A program made the position numbers and the translations under genes. Positions 43,867-53,314 of a DNA stretch of 64,000 nt are shown here, in pieces (the first letter of the stretch is position 1; every line of letters begins with the position of its first letter). The notes beneath the pieces are model-generated. The model was given only the letters and a program-made list of their open reading frames with translations. It did no database searches and had not been told where the DNA came from. The stretch is from Lunatimonas lonarensis (GTDB taxonomy: Bacteria; Bacteroidota; Bacteroidia; Cytophagales; Cyclobacteriaceae): assembly GCF_000390185.1 (NCBI RefSeq), contig NZ_AQHR01000049.1, positions 1-64,000 of the forward strand, in the 5' to 3' direction.

Positions 43867-44796
43867 ATGATTCCATATATCTTATTGGTTTTGGGTCTGT
43901 CTCTGCTGCTAGTAGGCGGAAAAACGCTGGTAGACGGAGCCTCAGCCATTGCGGCCCGCCTTGGCCTAAGTGCCGGGCTTATTGGGCTTACCATTGTTGC
44001 ATTTGGCACATCGGCTCCTGAACTCTTGGTATGTGTCACCGCTGCTTTAAAGGGTAATAGCGATATCGCTGTCGGAAATGTCGTAGGATCCAATATCGCC
44101 AACATTACCCTTGTATTGGGAATTACGGGATTGGTATTCCCTGTAGTAATCACACCGTCTATCCTTCGGATGGATTATACATTTACGATGATCACGACAG
44201 TCCTATTTTTTCTACTGGCACTCAACGGTGTCATTTCATTTGTAGAAGGGCTGGTTCTGGTTACTCTGTTTGTCCTTGTCAATATGTATTTTTTCAAAAA
44301 AATCGGACGGGTGGAGATTTCCGACGAAGAAACCGTGCAACTGAAAAAAAAATCGGTTTGGATATCAATTGGATACGTGCTACTGGGTGTGGGTGGACTT
44401 TACCTCGGTTCTGAATTATTTGTGGAAAACGGCGTGATAATCGCAACCTCCTTAGGAGTGAGTGAGCGGATCATCGGCATCACGGTGATTGCAGTAGGCA
44501 CTAGCCTTCCTGAACTTATCACATCGGTCATTGCCGCTATCAAAAAAGAAACCGATATAGCCATTGGCAACGTATTGGGAAGCAATATGATGAACATTCT
44601 TTCCATCATAGGAATCACTGCGCTGGTACGTCCCATCCCTATTTCTGCAGACTTCATCTACAACGATTTTATCTGGATGATTGCCTTTACGGCAATTCTT
44701 TTTCCCTTAATGCGTATTAGATACGCTATTTCCAGAATAGATGGAGGCATTCTTTTGGTTGGCTATGCGGTATACATCTTTTTCCTTCTATGGTAG
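43867..44796 (+). CDS. K+-dependent Na+/Ca2+ exchanger-like antiporter
   Basis: 309 residues with about ten membrane helices and the two inverted alpha-repeats of the CaCA superfamily: IVAFGTSAPELLV with VGNVVGSNIANITLVLG, and VIAVGTSLPELITSV with IGNVLGSNMMNILSIIG. The acidic Glu in each GTSxPEL motif, needed for ion binding, is intact. It exchanges calcium for sodium. It overlaps the next gene by 7 bp and follows upp closely, so the three are probably co-transcribed. Confidence 0.93.
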   Translation: MIPYILLVLGLSLLLVGGKTLVDGASAIAARLGLSAGLIGLTIVAFGTSAPELLVCVTAALKGNSDIAVGNVVGSNIANITLVLGITGLVFPVVITPSILRMDYTFTMITTVLFFLLALNGVISFVEGLVLVTLFVLVNMYFFKKIGRVEISDEETVQLKKKSVWISIGYVLLGVGGLYLGSELFVENGVIIATSLGVSERIIGITVIAVGTSLPELITSVIAAIKKETDIAIGNVLGSNMMNILSIIGITALVRPIPISADFIYNDFIWMIAFTAILFPLMRIRYAISRIDGGILLVGYAVYIFFLLW

Positions 44797-45251
44797 AATA
44801 CACCGTTACCTTCTTGGGAATCTATTTCCTCTGCCTTTTCAAGTTTATTGCCGGGCCGGTTTTGGGTTATGCTGCCGGGTATAGCGTATTGGAGATCGAA
44901 CTGGTGACAGTCTCGGGGATGATGACCTCAGTAGTTGCCTTTACTTTCCTGGGTGAATGGATCAAAAGAACATGGACCATCAAAGTGCGGCAGAATCCAA
45001 AGAAATTCTCCAAACGGACTAGAAATATCATCCGAATATGGCAAAAATTTGGCGTATGGGGAATTGCGGCGCTAACACCAATCTTACTGACACCCATTGG
45101 GGGAACAGTGATCTTAACTTCATTTGGCATCCCCAAAAGGAAAATCTTGCTCAGCATGCTGGTAAGCGGTTCAATTTGGGCGTTTGTTTTTGGGATTTCT
45201 ATTCATGAAATACTACACATCCCATTTTTTCAAAACCTTTTCGACTTTTAA
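44790..45251 (+). CDS. Small membrane protein (Sm_multidrug_ex-like)
   Basis: 153 residues, about four membrane helices (~5-25, ~30-52, ~85-115, ~120-140) with a basic cytoplasmic loop (KRTWTIKVRQNPKKFSKRTRN). The WGIAALTPILLTPIGGTVILTSFGIPKRKIL block resembles the small 'multidrug export' or DedA-like membrane family, but the match is only by eye. It is translationally coupled to the Ca2+ antiporter (7-bp overlap), which may point to a role linked to ion exchange. Confidence 0.65.
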   Translation: MVEYTVTFLGIYFLCLFKFIAGPVLGYAAGYSVLEIELVTVSGMMTSVVAFTFLGEWIKRTWTIKVRQNPKKFSKRTRNIIRIWQKFGVWGIAALTPILLTPIGGTVILTSFGIPKRKILLSMLVSGSIWAFVFGISIHEILHIPFFQNLFDF

Positions 45252-45256
45252 AAAAT

Positions 45257-45292
45257 GAAAGTGTGGAAACCATCCCACACTTTCGCTTTTTT
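45257..45292. terminator. Bidirectional terminator between convergent genes
   Basis: GAAAGTGTGG (45257-45266) pairs with CCACACTTTC (45275-45284). TTTTTT follows on the plus strand (45287-45292), and ATTTTTT follows on the minus strand (45257 downwards). It serves both the membrane-protein operon and the FKBP-like gene. Confidence 0.85.
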
Positions 45293-45315
45293 ATTGGTCT
45301 TTCAAAATCCGATAC

Positions 45316-46272
45316 TTACAAAACACTCCAAATAGTAGCCTTCAGTAAAACAGGGGTAAAAGGCCGCACGAGGTCAATCTGCTCTCCTTTCAAAAACAAA
45401 TCTTCCCTAATCTCAGAGGGTATGATCTGTATCGAACGGTCGTATGCAGCAAATGAATACGCAATGACCTCGATCTCTGCATCCTGCCTTACGCCCAACA
45501 GGCCTCTGTCAAGAAACTGCAGTCCACCGGTAGAACCAATCGTAATGGACGGTCGGGACGCTGGATTAGAGTCGAAAGTGACTTGGGAATCCCCTAACTG
45601 AAAAAGCTCGAAATCGAATACGACGACACTGCTATTTACAGAGGGATTCTTTTCGGTATCTCCGGCATCCAATATTCTACGGAAAATCCCTTCAGCAATT
45701 TCTTCAAAACCTTCCAAATCATTGGCTTCTATGTAATCCAAAATCATTTCCTTTTCCCTTGCCTTCATCTCGTCCAAGGTATACTTACGCGCAATTTTCA
45801 ATCGAATTACTAAGTTTGAATTTGAAAGAATAAGCTGCTGATAGCCATAACTTCCAAAGGCCAAGTACGAAGGAGCATAAACCATCAACTCTTCGCCAAC
45901 TCTGGACAAGCCCGCAGCATAGGCAAAAACTACCGGCCAAATTCCATCCATGGACTGTTTAAAAATAATCGGTTCTTTGCTCTCGTCCATATAGGATTTG
46001 ACAAGCTGACCGTCCAGGGATCTGATTTCGAAATATACGCCCACATAGTCATCGTTCTGTATCTCGGCCCCGTCAGGATTTTGGGTTGTTTTTTCGTAGA
46101 AAAAGCCAGATTGTGTTCTGGTGGCGTTTATTTGGTTGTTTTCTATGTAACGCTCTAGAATTGCGTCGTCTCTCGCTATTATCCGCTCCAATTCAGATTC
46201 TGACTCCCTCAAACAGGAAGAAAACAACATGGCAATTAAGGAAATAGTAAGAAATTTATATAGGTGACTCAT
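45316..46272 (-). CDS. Lipoprotein with two FKBP-like domains
   Basis: 318 residues. The lipoprotein signal ISLIAMLFSSC has Cys at ~20. Two domains with the FKBP peptidyl-prolyl isomerase outline follow: ~55-165 (DDYVGVYFEIRSLDGQLVKS, VGEELMVYAPSYLAFGSYGYQ) and ~190-318 (VVFDFELFQLGDSQV, GGLQFLDRGLLG, IPSEIREDLF). Key active-site aromatics are only partly recognisable, so they may be degenerate or gliding/GldI-like folding factors. TACGTTTC at 46322-46315 is a one-mismatch -7 box upstream. Confidence 0.75.
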   Translation of the reverse strand: MSHLYKFLTISLIAMLFSSCLRESESELERIIARDDAILERYIENNQINATRTQSGFFYEKTTQNPDGAEIQNDDYVGVYFEIRSLDGQLVKSYMDESKEPIIFKQSMDGIWPVVFAYAAGLSRVGEELMVYAPSYLAFGSYGYQQLILSNSNLVIRLKIARKYTLDEMKAREKEMILDYIEANDLEGFEEIAEGIFRRILDAGDTEKNPSVNSSVVVFDFELFQLGDSQVTFDSNPASRPSITIGSTGGLQFLDRGLLGVRQDAEIEVIAYSFAAYDRSIQIIPSEIREDLFLKGEQIDLVRPFTPVLLKATIWSVL

Positions 46273-46338
46273 AATGAATAATATATGGTGATTAACTTAA
46301 CAATTCAACAAATAGAAACGTAGCCCTTATCAAAGAAG

Positions 46339-47721
46339 TTATTTTTTCAAATGGAAGTTCATCCGCAGATTCAGACCTGTTACGGAGAATTGCTGATTGA
46401 CAAAGGTAAGATCTCCCAGCGGAAGCTTATAGAAGGGCTCCAAAGAAATAAACATCCCGTTTTTCAGATTATATTCGTACCCAACGGATAAATTCAACAT
46501 ACCTCCCAAATCTGCCCCACCGCTTCCTTCGGGCCGAAATACCGAAGTGAACTGCTCGACAGAAGGAACAAAGCTCAACCCCTCAGCGGTCGATGTGAAG
46601 AAAGAGGTAGTTTCGAAGGTCTCCGTAGCCGCCTGGTCCAAATACACCATACTCGACAAACCGGTTATCAAAAATATTCCAGCATTCTTTCTTTCCAATA
46701 CCATGTATTTCAAGTTGACGGGGAAATCCAAGCTGGCAAGGCTTAATTGGGAAGAAGATCCTAGGTAGTTGGTACTTGCCCGAATATTATCTACCATCGC
46801 TACCTGGTACGACTGCCTACTGGGATAGGAGGAAGCCATCACCACACTGGGCGGCATATCAGGGCTCAGGTTCTGCCGGGCATAGGTCATCCCAATATCC
46901 AACTTCATCCGTCGAGACAGCGAAAACTCAGACATGATACCGGCACCCAGATTCATACCGTTTATCGCATCGGAACTTGCCTGAGGAGCCAATAGCACAC
47001 CCAATTTGACCGGTGCAGCTTGCTTAGGCAAGACAGGACTATCAGCAGCCTTATCCGCTGCGGATAGCCATCGATCGATGGTTTCCTGGGCCTGGTCTAC
47101 TTCTATACGGACAGGCACTTGCTCTGCCAAGTCCAAAGCCGGATCCACCGATTTGTACGGGGTTGGCAATTCAGGACTACTTCCCCTATCAACCCCTAGA
47201 TCTTCTGTAACTTGCCCTGCTTGCAAGGAACCTAGGGTCGCATCATTGGACTTTTCGACACCAGCCTGCGCGACCGTCACTTTATCAAGGGATGAATTCG
47301 GGGATAAGGATTCAGGCCTATCTGATTCCGAGGCCGATGACTTCTGCGGTGAACCCACCGAAATTTGCTGGTCGCTTTCTTTCGTTTCCAACACAACACT
47401 TTCACCAGGCTCTGCTAACGTTACGGTACCTGATTCCTCCACGCCAACAGCTGACTCATCCCTTGTTGCCAATTTTTCTAAGTCATTATCAATATCAAGT
47501 TCCCTTGGCCAGAAGACCACACCCAACAATAAGCTAGCAGCGATCCCTGCCGTCACTAGTGGCCAGATAAAGGCAAAACGCTTTGGTTTAGCCGGCACCT
47601 GAAAATAGGCCTCGGATAGCTTTTTCCATTGAGCAGGATCATAGGGCTCTTCGAACCGATCGAAGGTGTCCCGGATTTTCTCCGTCAATTTTTTATCAAA
47701 CTGCTCTTTCATTCCTGACAT
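46339..47721 (-). CDS. Bitopic protein: anti-sigma-like N-terminus, one TM helix, C-terminal beta-barrel
   Basis: 460 residues. Residues 1-49 are charged and cytoplasmic in character (KLTEKIRDTFDRFEEPYDPAQWKKL). A single transmembrane helix (FAFIWPLVTAGIAASLLLGVVFW, split, ~49-71) follows, then a ~160-residue Ser/Glu/Pro-rich linker. Residues ~235-460 look like a PorT-type outer-membrane beta-barrel with alternating strands ending in LNLRMNFHLKK. The gene overlaps the upstream ECF sigma factor gene by 26 bp. The obvious inference is a sigma regulator that spans inner membrane, periplasm and outer membrane in one chain. I do not see a canonical zinc anti-sigma motif. Confidence 0.75.
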   Translation of the reverse strand: MSGMKEQFDKKLTEKIRDTFDRFEEPYDPAQWKKLSEAYFQVPAKPKRFAFIWPLVTAGIAASLLLGVVFWPRELDIDNDLEKLATRDESAVGVEESGTVTLAEPGESVVLETKESDQQISVGSPQKSSASESDRPESLSPNSSLDKVTVAQAGVEKSNDATLGSLQAGQVTEDLGVDRGSSPELPTPYKSVDPALDLAEQVPVRIEVDQAQETIDRWLSAADKAADSPVLPKQAAPVKLGVLLAPQASSDAINGMNLGAGIMSEFSLSRRMKLDIGMTYARQNLSPDMPPSVVMASSYPSRQSYQVAMVDNIRASTNYLGSSSQLSLASLDFPVNLKYMVLERKNAGIFLITGLSSMVYLDQAATETFETTSFFTSTAEGLSFVPSVEQFTSVFRPEGSGGADLGGMLNLSVGYEYNLKNGMFISLEPFYKLPLGDLTFVNQQFSVTGLNLRMNFHLKK

Positions 47722-48241
47722 GGTTTAAAGCAATTATTTTCTCTCTGAGCATATCTTTAGCTCTGGCCAAATAGGTACGACAGGTGCTGGAGGGAATATT
47801 AAGGTGGGCAGCTATCTCGTTATGCTTATAGCCTTCTACTTCAAACATATTGAAGATAATTCGAAGTGTATCGGGCAACTCCCGCAACAATGCCAAGATA
47901 TCTTCGCGCGACAGTTCATCCAAAACATTGAAATGCGATGCTTCGACTTCCAACAGCTCCACATCCATCATCCCTGAATGTTTTAGGTTCCTCCGGTAAT
48001 AGTCCACGGATGTGTTTATCAATATTCTTCGTAGCCATCCCTTGAAGGAACTGCCCTCGCTGTACTGTCCCAACTTGTCGAAAACCTTCATGAAGCTGTC
48101 GTTGACGATCTCACAGGCTTCTTCGCGATTTCCCGAATAGCGTAGTGCCACACTCATAGCATAGCCATAAAAGTGCTTATAAAGCCTCTCGAGTGACCTT
48201 GGATCTCCTTTTCTAGCTTCCTGTATGAGATCTTTCTCCAA
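47696..48241 (-). CDS. ECF RNA polymerase sigma factor
   Basis: 181 residues. Region 2 (LYKHFYGYAMSVALRYSGNREEACEIVNDSFMKVF, FKGWLRRILINTSVDYYRR) and region 4 (LPDTLRIIFNMFEVEGYKHNEIAAHLNIPSSTCRTYLARAKDMLREK) are both complete, so it should bind core polymerase and -35/-10-type boxes of its regulon. It is the first gene of a two-gene operon with the bitopic/beta-barrel protein. Its promoter carries the ordinary TAGTTTTG box. Confidence 0.95.
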   Translation of the reverse strand: MEKDLIQEARKGDPRSLERLYKHFYGYAMSVALRYSGNREEACEIVNDSFMKVFDKLGQYSEGSSFKGWLRRILINTSVDYYRRNLKHSGMMDVELLEVEASHFNVLDELSREDILALLRELPDTLRIIFNMFEVEGYKHNEIAAHLNIPSSTCRTYLARAKDMLREKIIALNHVRNERAV

Positions 48242-48301
48242 AAGATTCGATGATTTTATGGCGTTCTTATTGCGTAGACGTCGGTAGGCCCGAAAACGCT
48301 A

Positions 48302-48309
48302 CAAAACTA
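48302..48309 (-). promoter_or_regulatory. Promoter of the ECF sigma operon (-7 TAGTTTTG)
   Basis: TAGTTTTG on the minus strand matches TAnnTTTG; the predicted leader is ~54 nt. The upstream side is a poly-A/T stretch. Confidence 0.5.
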
Positions 48310-48472
48310 ATGAAGTTTTTTTTAAAAGTTTTTCTGTGCCAGCCGAGGGTATGGGACAATATTCGGGAGTGTATGTTTTTATACTTCCGATTATCTGCTA
48401 TTTTTAGGATTCCAAACAAGAACATTGTACGGGATTCCGACGTTACCTTTCTGCGAGTATATGGGAACTACC

Positions 48473-49195
48473 ATGAGATACCTGATTATTTTCTGCTTTA
48501 TTTGTTTGGGTAGTCTCCCTGCCCATGGACAGCGGGAGGATGCCGGCAACTACGAATACGATAGGGAAGTACTGTTTGGCATAAATAAAAACACGAACGG
48601 TGGTCTTATCGGTGGCATAAGTTTTAAGATCGGCAGCAGCATCGATGACAACCTGTTTCAATTCTTCCAATTGGAATTGGCAAACGTAAAGAACCCAAAA
48701 GAAGTGCGTTACAACACCGCACTGGGAAATAGTTTTATTTTTGGCAAATCAAATTACCTATATTCCATCCGCCCTCAGTACGGACGTGAAATCATCATGT
48801 TCAAAAAGGCACCCCATCAGGGCGTGCAGGTTTCTGCCCTGGCAGCCGTTGGTCCCACCCTTGGACTGATCGCCCCCTATTATATAGAAGTCTACCTAAG
48901 CAGAACCGAAACCATCAGGCAGCAATATGATCCGAATCTGCATCAAAGCAGGTTCGATGTATTGGGCCCAGGAAGGCTTTTTGAAGGCATCGGGGAATCA
49001 GAGTTAGCCTTTGGTGCCCATGCCAAGGCGGCACTTTCATTTGAATTTGGCTTTTTTAAATCAAATGTTACCGGTCTGGAACTCGGTTACCTGTTAGAGG
49101 GTTTTGGTAAGGAAATCGTACTCATGCCGACCACTGAAAATCGTCAGATTTTTCAATCGGTGTATTTTACGCTGTTTTACGGATTCAGGAGGTGA
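48473..49195 (+). CDS. Exported protein of unknown function
   Basis: 240 residues from ATG 48473 (48461 and 48425 are also in frame). The signal peptide is [19 protein letters not shown]. The mature part looks like a small outer-membrane beta-barrel with alternating strands ([55 protein letters not shown]) and ends FTLFYGFRR. The family is not recognised, though the pattern is common in Bacteroidota. It is upstream of lipA with a 55-bp gap. TATTTTTA at 48399-48406 is a one-mismatch -7 box. Confidence 0.7.
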   Translation: MRYLIIFCFICLGSLPAHGQREDAGNYEYDREVLFGINKNTNGGLIGGISFKIGSSIDDNLFQFFQLELANVKNPKEVRYNTALGNSFIFGKSNYLYSIRPQYGREIIMFKKAPHQGVQVSALAAVGPTLGLIAPYYIEVYLSRTETIRQQYDPNLHQSRFDVLGPGRLFEGIGESELAFGAHAKAALSFEFGFFKSNVTGLELGYLLEGFGKEIVLMPTTENRQIFQSVYFTLFYGFRR

Positions 49196-49250
49196 CCCTC
49201 TTAAGAAAAGTCCGAATACAGTAATCGTACCACTTGACTCAACACGGATT

Positions 49251-50129
49251 ATGATAGAATTGCCGGTTATTTCAGTAGAACAGACTAAAAGAAAAAAACC
49301 TGACTGGTTGCGGGTTAAACTCCCTGTAGGAAAAGAATATGCAGCTGTCCGCAAGTTGGTTGACGAACATAAACTCCATACTATCTGTGAAAGTGGAAAT
49401 TGTCCCAACATGGGCGAATGTTGGGGTGCGGGCACCGCTACCTTTATGATTTTGGGCAATGTATGCACCAGATCCTGTTCGTTTTGCGCGGTGGCAACGG
49501 GTAGGCCACCCGAATACGACACAGATGAACCTCGGCGGGTAGCCGAAGCCATTCGATTGATGAAAGTAAAGCATGCGGTGATCACTTCCGTAAACCGGGA
49601 CGAACTAAAGGACAGAGGTGCCGAAATCTGGTATCAAACAGTCGTAGAGACAAAAAGACTTTCCCCAGAGACAACGATTGAAACCCTCATCCCGGACGTA
49701 AAGTCAAACTGGGACGCCCTGATTCGTATGATAGAAGGGGGGCAGGAAGTGGTATCCCACAACATGGAAACTGTGGAACGACTATACAAAAGGGTACGTC
49801 CCCAGGCCAAGTATGTACGTTCATTGGAGCAGATCAAGCGTACAAAAGAGTTTGGAAAGCGAACTAAGACAGGCATCATGCTTGGTCTAGGTGAGACTGT
49901 TGACGAAGTCCATAAGGCTATGGATGATTTGGTTGCACATGGCTGCGATATTCTTACCTTGGGCCAGTACCTTCAACCAACAAAAATGCATATTGAGGTA
50001 GCTGAATTTATCCATCCAGAACAATTTGACTCCTATCGGGACGAAGGACTAAAACGAGGCCTGAAATATGTGGAGTCCGGGCCGTTGGTTCGGTCTTCCT
50101 ACCACGCAGAACGGCATGTAAATGTATAA
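49251..50129 (+). CDS. lipA: Lipoyl synthase
   Basis: 292 residues from ATG 49251; the frame is open from 49104 inside the previous gene. It is a radical-SAM enzyme that inserts two sulfurs into octanoyl groups on lipoyl domains. The auxiliary cluster ligands [12 protein letters not shown] and the radical-SAM CTRSCSFC are complete. The usual LipA ending is present ([31 protein letters not shown]). The neighbours lpd, E2 and E1 encode the 2-oxoglutarate dehydrogenase complex that needs lipoylation. lipB was not found here. Confidence 0.97.
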   Translation: MIELPVISVEQTKRKKPDWLRVKLPVGKEYAAVRKLVDEHKLHTICESGNCPNMGECWGAGTATFMILGNVCTRSCSFCAVATGRPPEYDTDEPRRVAEAIRLMKVKHAVITSVNRDELKDRGAEIWYQTVVETKRLSPETTIETLIPDVKSNWDALIRMIEGGQEVVSHNMETVERLYKRVRPQAKYVRSLEQIKRTKEFGKRTKTGIMLGLGETVDEVHKAMDDLVAHGCDILTLGQYLQPTKMHIEVAEFIHPEQFDSYRDEGLKRGLKYVESGPLVRSSYHAERHVNV

Positions 50130-50170
50130 ACCAAGAAAGGTTTCCTGATCCTAGGAACCTTTCTTGGTTT
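50128..50170. terminator. Strong hairpin between lipA and lpd
   Basis: AAACCAAGAAAGGTT (50128-50142) pairs perfectly with AACCTTTCTTGGTTT (50156-50170). The stem begins inside the lipA stop codon. T-runs are short on both sides. It is placed to end both convergent transcripts. Confidence 0.7.
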
Positions 50171-50187
50171 ATGTGGCTAATAAATTG

Positions 50188-51585
50188 CTAAATATGCAAA
50201 GCGCGGTTGTCAGTTGCCGCTAGACATGCCTCCCTAAATACCTCTGTATAAGTAGGGTGGGCATGTGACATGCGAGCGATATCCTCAGCGGATGCCCTAA
50301 ACTCCATGGCAACGACCGCCTCGGCTATCATATCCGCGACCCTAGGCCCGATCATGTGCACACCCAAGATCTCATCTGTCTTCGCATCTGCCAATACCTT
50401 TACAAGCCCGTCCAAATCTCCGGAAGCACGTGCCCTTCCCGATGCCATAAATGGAAACTTTCCTGACTTAAAAGAAACACCCTTTTCTTTCAACTGCTCC
50501 TCGGTATACCCAACTCCTGCCACTTCCGGCCAAGTATATACTACATTCGGAATCAGCAAATAATTGATATGGGGCTTTTGGCCGACTAGTTGCTCAACGA
50601 CAAAAACACCCTCTTCCTCCGCTTTGTGTGCCAACATAGCTCCTTTCACCACGTCTCCAATCGCATAGATGTTCTCTGCGGATGTCCTCAAGTGGTCATC
50701 CACCTCAACCTGTCCTCTTTCGGATATTTTTATACCAGCAGCTTCGGCATGTAGGCCATCCGTATAGGGCCTTCTGCCAATTGATACCAATACATAATCT
50801 CCGGTAAGCTGCACTTGCTCCCCTTTAGGACTATCCGCTGTAACAGTTACTTCCTCACCATTTCGCTCGACAGCAGTGACCTTATGCTTCAAATAGAACT
50901 CAACACCCAACTTTTTAAGGGACTTCTGAAGCTCTTTTCCCATGGCTCTATCCATCGTAGGAATCAGAGAGTCCATGAACTCAACCACAGAAACCTTTGC
51001 ACCTACCCGCGCAAACACGGATCCTAATTCGAGACCAATAACCCCACCTCCGATTACAATCAGATGCTTAGGGATTTGGGTAAGATTCAAAATTTCAGTG
51101 GATGTAATGATTCGCTCCTTATCCAGTTTTATAAAGGGAAGACTTGCCGGCTTGGAACCTGTGGCAACGATAATATACTTCCCTTTTATTTCTTCAGAAG
51201 CACCATCTTCCTTGGTTACCTTTACCGTGTTTTTATCCAAAAAAGACCCCATTCCATGATGGACGTCGATTTTGTTTTTCTTCATTAGGTATTGTATACC
51301 ATCCACATTTTGCTTTACTACCTCTGCTTTCCGGCTGATCATCTGTGGCATATTCACCGAAAGCCCTTTGAGGTCAATTCCATGGGATTTGAAGGCATGG
51401 GCAGCATTATGGTAATGCTCGGAAGAATCAAGTAAGGCTTTGGAAGGGATACATCCCACATTCAAACAGGTGCCACCAAGGGTTGGGTATTTCTCTACGA
51501 TAGCCGTTTTCAACCCAAGCTGGGCAGCACGAATAGCGGCCACATATCCTCCAGGCCCGGAGCCTATTACTATTAAGTCATACAT
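50188..51585 (-). CDS. lpd: Dihydrolipoyl dehydrogenase (E3)
   Basis: 465 residues. The FAD-binding GSGPGGYVAAIRAAQLG, redox-active disulfide GGTCLNVGCIPSKALL (Cys near residues 41 and 46), NAD-binding GGGVIGLELGSVFARVGA, FAD second motif YAIGDVVKG and the C-terminal HAHPTYTE His-Glu pair are all present. It reoxidises dihydrolipoamide for the 2-oxoglutarate and other complexes. A terminator separates it from the E2 gene upstream, so it needs a promoter in the 51586-51641 gap; none was clear. Confidence 0.97.
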   Translation of the reverse strand: MYDLIVIGSGPGGYVAAIRAAQLGLKTAIVEKYPTLGGTCLNVGCIPSKALLDSSEHYHNAAHAFKSHGIDLKGLSVNMPQMISRKAEVVKQNVDGIQYLMKKNKIDVHHGMGSFLDKNTVKVTKEDGASEEIKGKYIIVATGSKPASLPFIKLDKERIITSTEILNLTQIPKHLIVIGGGVIGLELGSVFARVGAKVSVVEFMDSLIPTMDRAMGKELQKSLKKLGVEFYLKHKVTAVERNGEEVTVTADSPKGEQVQLTGDYVLVSIGRRPYTDGLHAEAAGIKISERGQVEVDDHLRTSAENIYAIGDVVKGAMLAHKAEEEGVFVVEQLVGQKPHINYLLIPNVVYTWPEVAGVGYTEEQLKEKGVSFKSGKFPFMASGRARASGDLDGLVKVLADAKTDEILGVHMIGPRVADMIAEAVVAMEFRASAEDIARMSHAHPTYTEVFREACLAATDNRALHI

Positions 51586-51641
51586 AGTTGATCTATTTAT
51601 CCCCTACGTTTTCATCAATGAGCAGGGGTGTGATTGAATGA

Positions 51642-51674
51642 AAAAACCTCTTGAAGCTCGTCACTTCAAGAGGA
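51642..51674 (-). terminator. Intrinsic terminator after the E2 gene
   Basis: On the minus strand CCTCTTGAAG (51674-51665) pairs with CTTCAAGAGG (51657-51648), followed by TTTTTT (51647-51642). It separates E1-E2 from lpd. Confidence 0.88.
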
Positions 51675-51691
51675 ACACCTAACGGGTTAAA

Positions 51692-53230
51692 TTAAACTCC
51701 TATCAACAGGCGGGTTGGGTCTTCCAACAACTGCTTCACCCGAACCAAGAAACTAACCGACTCCCTTCCATCGATAATTCGGTGATCATAAGAAAGTGCC
51801 AGGTACATCATCGGAAGTATCTTCACTTCTCCATTTACCGCCATGGGACGTTCAACGATATTATGCATCCCTAATATCGCAGACTGGGGAGCATTGATAA
51901 TAGGCGTTGACATCATTGACCCGAAAATACCCCCATTTGTAAGCGTGAATGTACCTCCTGTCATTTCCTCTATGGTAAGTTTTCCATCTCTGGCTTTTAC
52001 GGCCAGCCGAACTACCTCCTTCTCTACCTCAGCAAAGGACATTTTCTCCGCATTTCGAATTACGGGTACTACCAATCCCTTCGGTGAAGAGACAGCAATA
52101 GAGATATCACAGAAATCATGATAGATGATCTCATTCCCGTCAATTTGTGCATTTACTGCCGGCCATTCCTGAAGGGCAACACAGGCAGCCTTTGTAAAAA
52201 AGGACATAAAGCCCAAGTTTACCTGATGTTTATCTTTGAATTGATCCTTGTATTGTTTTCTCAGATCCATGATTGGCTTCATGTTTACCTCGTTAAATGT
52301 GGTAAGCATGGCTGTTTCGTTTTTCGCTGCCACCAAACGTCTGGAAATCGTACGCCGTAGAGAGGACATCTTCTCGCGTCTTGCCGCACGACTTTCTGCT
52401 GCTGCCACCTTTTCAACTTGCGGTGCTGTAGGAGTAGCTGGCTTTGCAGAAACTGGCTTTGCAGGTGGCTTTGCATTTTCCGCATCCTCTTTCGTGATCC
52501 GTCCGTCTTTTCCGGTGCCATTTACAGCCGACGTATCGATCCCCTTCTCTGCCAATATCTTCGCCGCCGCAGGGGAGGCATGACCCGTAGCGTAGCTTCC
52601 CTTCGAAGAAGCTGATTCAGAATACACAACAGGTGCTTCACCGCTTGCTTTGGTTGTATCGGAGGATTTTGGTGCCGACGCCTCCTCAATTTGACAGATC
52701 AATCCACCGATCTCCAACGTATCCCCTTCCTTGGCCACATGGCGTAGGATTCCCGAGGCTTCGGCAGGAAGTTCAAACGTAGCCTTATCGGAATCGACCT
52801 CAGCAATGATCTCATCCAAGTCTACGTACTCGCCGTCGGCCTTCAACCACGTGGCCAGCGTAACCTCCGTAATGGATTCTCCGACAGTAGGTACCACCAT
52901 GTCCTTCACCGAACCTGCTGATTTCTGCTCCACGGGATCGGGGCTTTGCTCATTGGAAACCAATCCACCTGAAGATTCTGGCTTGCTCGACTTGCCTTCG
53001 GCATCGATCTCACAGATAACTGCACCAATTTCCAGCGTCTCCCCTTCTTGCGCATTGATACGCAATATGCCAGATGCTTCAGCTGCCAGTTCAAAAGTTG
53101 CCTTATCAGACTCCAGTTCACAAATCACCTCATCCATTTCTACATGGTCGCCATCATTTTTAAACCATTGGCCTATGGTTACTTCGGTAATGGATTCCCC
53201 TACGGCGGGGACTTTAATTGCTATACTCAT
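51692..53230 (-). CDS. sucB: 2-oxoglutarate dehydrogenase E2 with two lipoyl domains
   Basis: 512 residues. Two tandem lipoyl domains, each with a lysine in (E/V)xSDKATFEL, are at ~1-78 and ~107-185. A peripheral-subunit-binding domain (~222-258; [31 protein letters not shown], split) is followed by a Pro/Ala linker and the catalytic domain (~285-512) with the active-site HRIIDGRE. Most succinyltransferase E2 proteins have one lipoyl domain; here there are two. E2 transfers succinyl groups to CoA. Its gene is 84 bp downstream of E1. Confidence 0.95.
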   Translation of the reverse strand: MSIAIKVPAVGESITEVTIGQWFKNDGDHVEMDEVICELESDKATFELAAEASGILRINAQEGETLEIGAVICEIDAEGKSSKPESSGGLVSNEQSPDPVEQKSAGSVKDMVVPTVGESITEVTLATWLKADGEYVDLDEIIAEVDSDKATFELPAEASGILRHVAKEGDTLEIGGLICQIEEASAPKSSDTTKASGEAPVVYSESASSKGSYATGHASPAAAKILAEKGIDTSAVNGTGKDGRITKEDAENAKPPAKPVSAKPATPTAPQVEKVAAAESRAARREKMSSLRRTISRRLVAAKNETAMLTTFNEVNMKPIMDLRKQYKDQFKDKHQVNLGFMSFFTKAACVALQEWPAVNAQIDGNEIIYHDFCDISIAVSSPKGLVVPVIRNAEKMSFAEVEKEVVRLAVKARDGKLTIEEMTGGTFTLTNGGIFGSMMSTPIINAPQSAILGMHNIVERPMAVNGEVKILPMMYLALSYDHRIIDGRESVSFLVRVKQLLEDPTRLLIGV

Positions 53231-53314
53231 GTGGTCTTTGCTTAATCTCCGAGCGATCCATCGCCCAAAAACGTATTCTTTAACTGATTAAAATCACACT
53301 GAAATAACTTGAAC

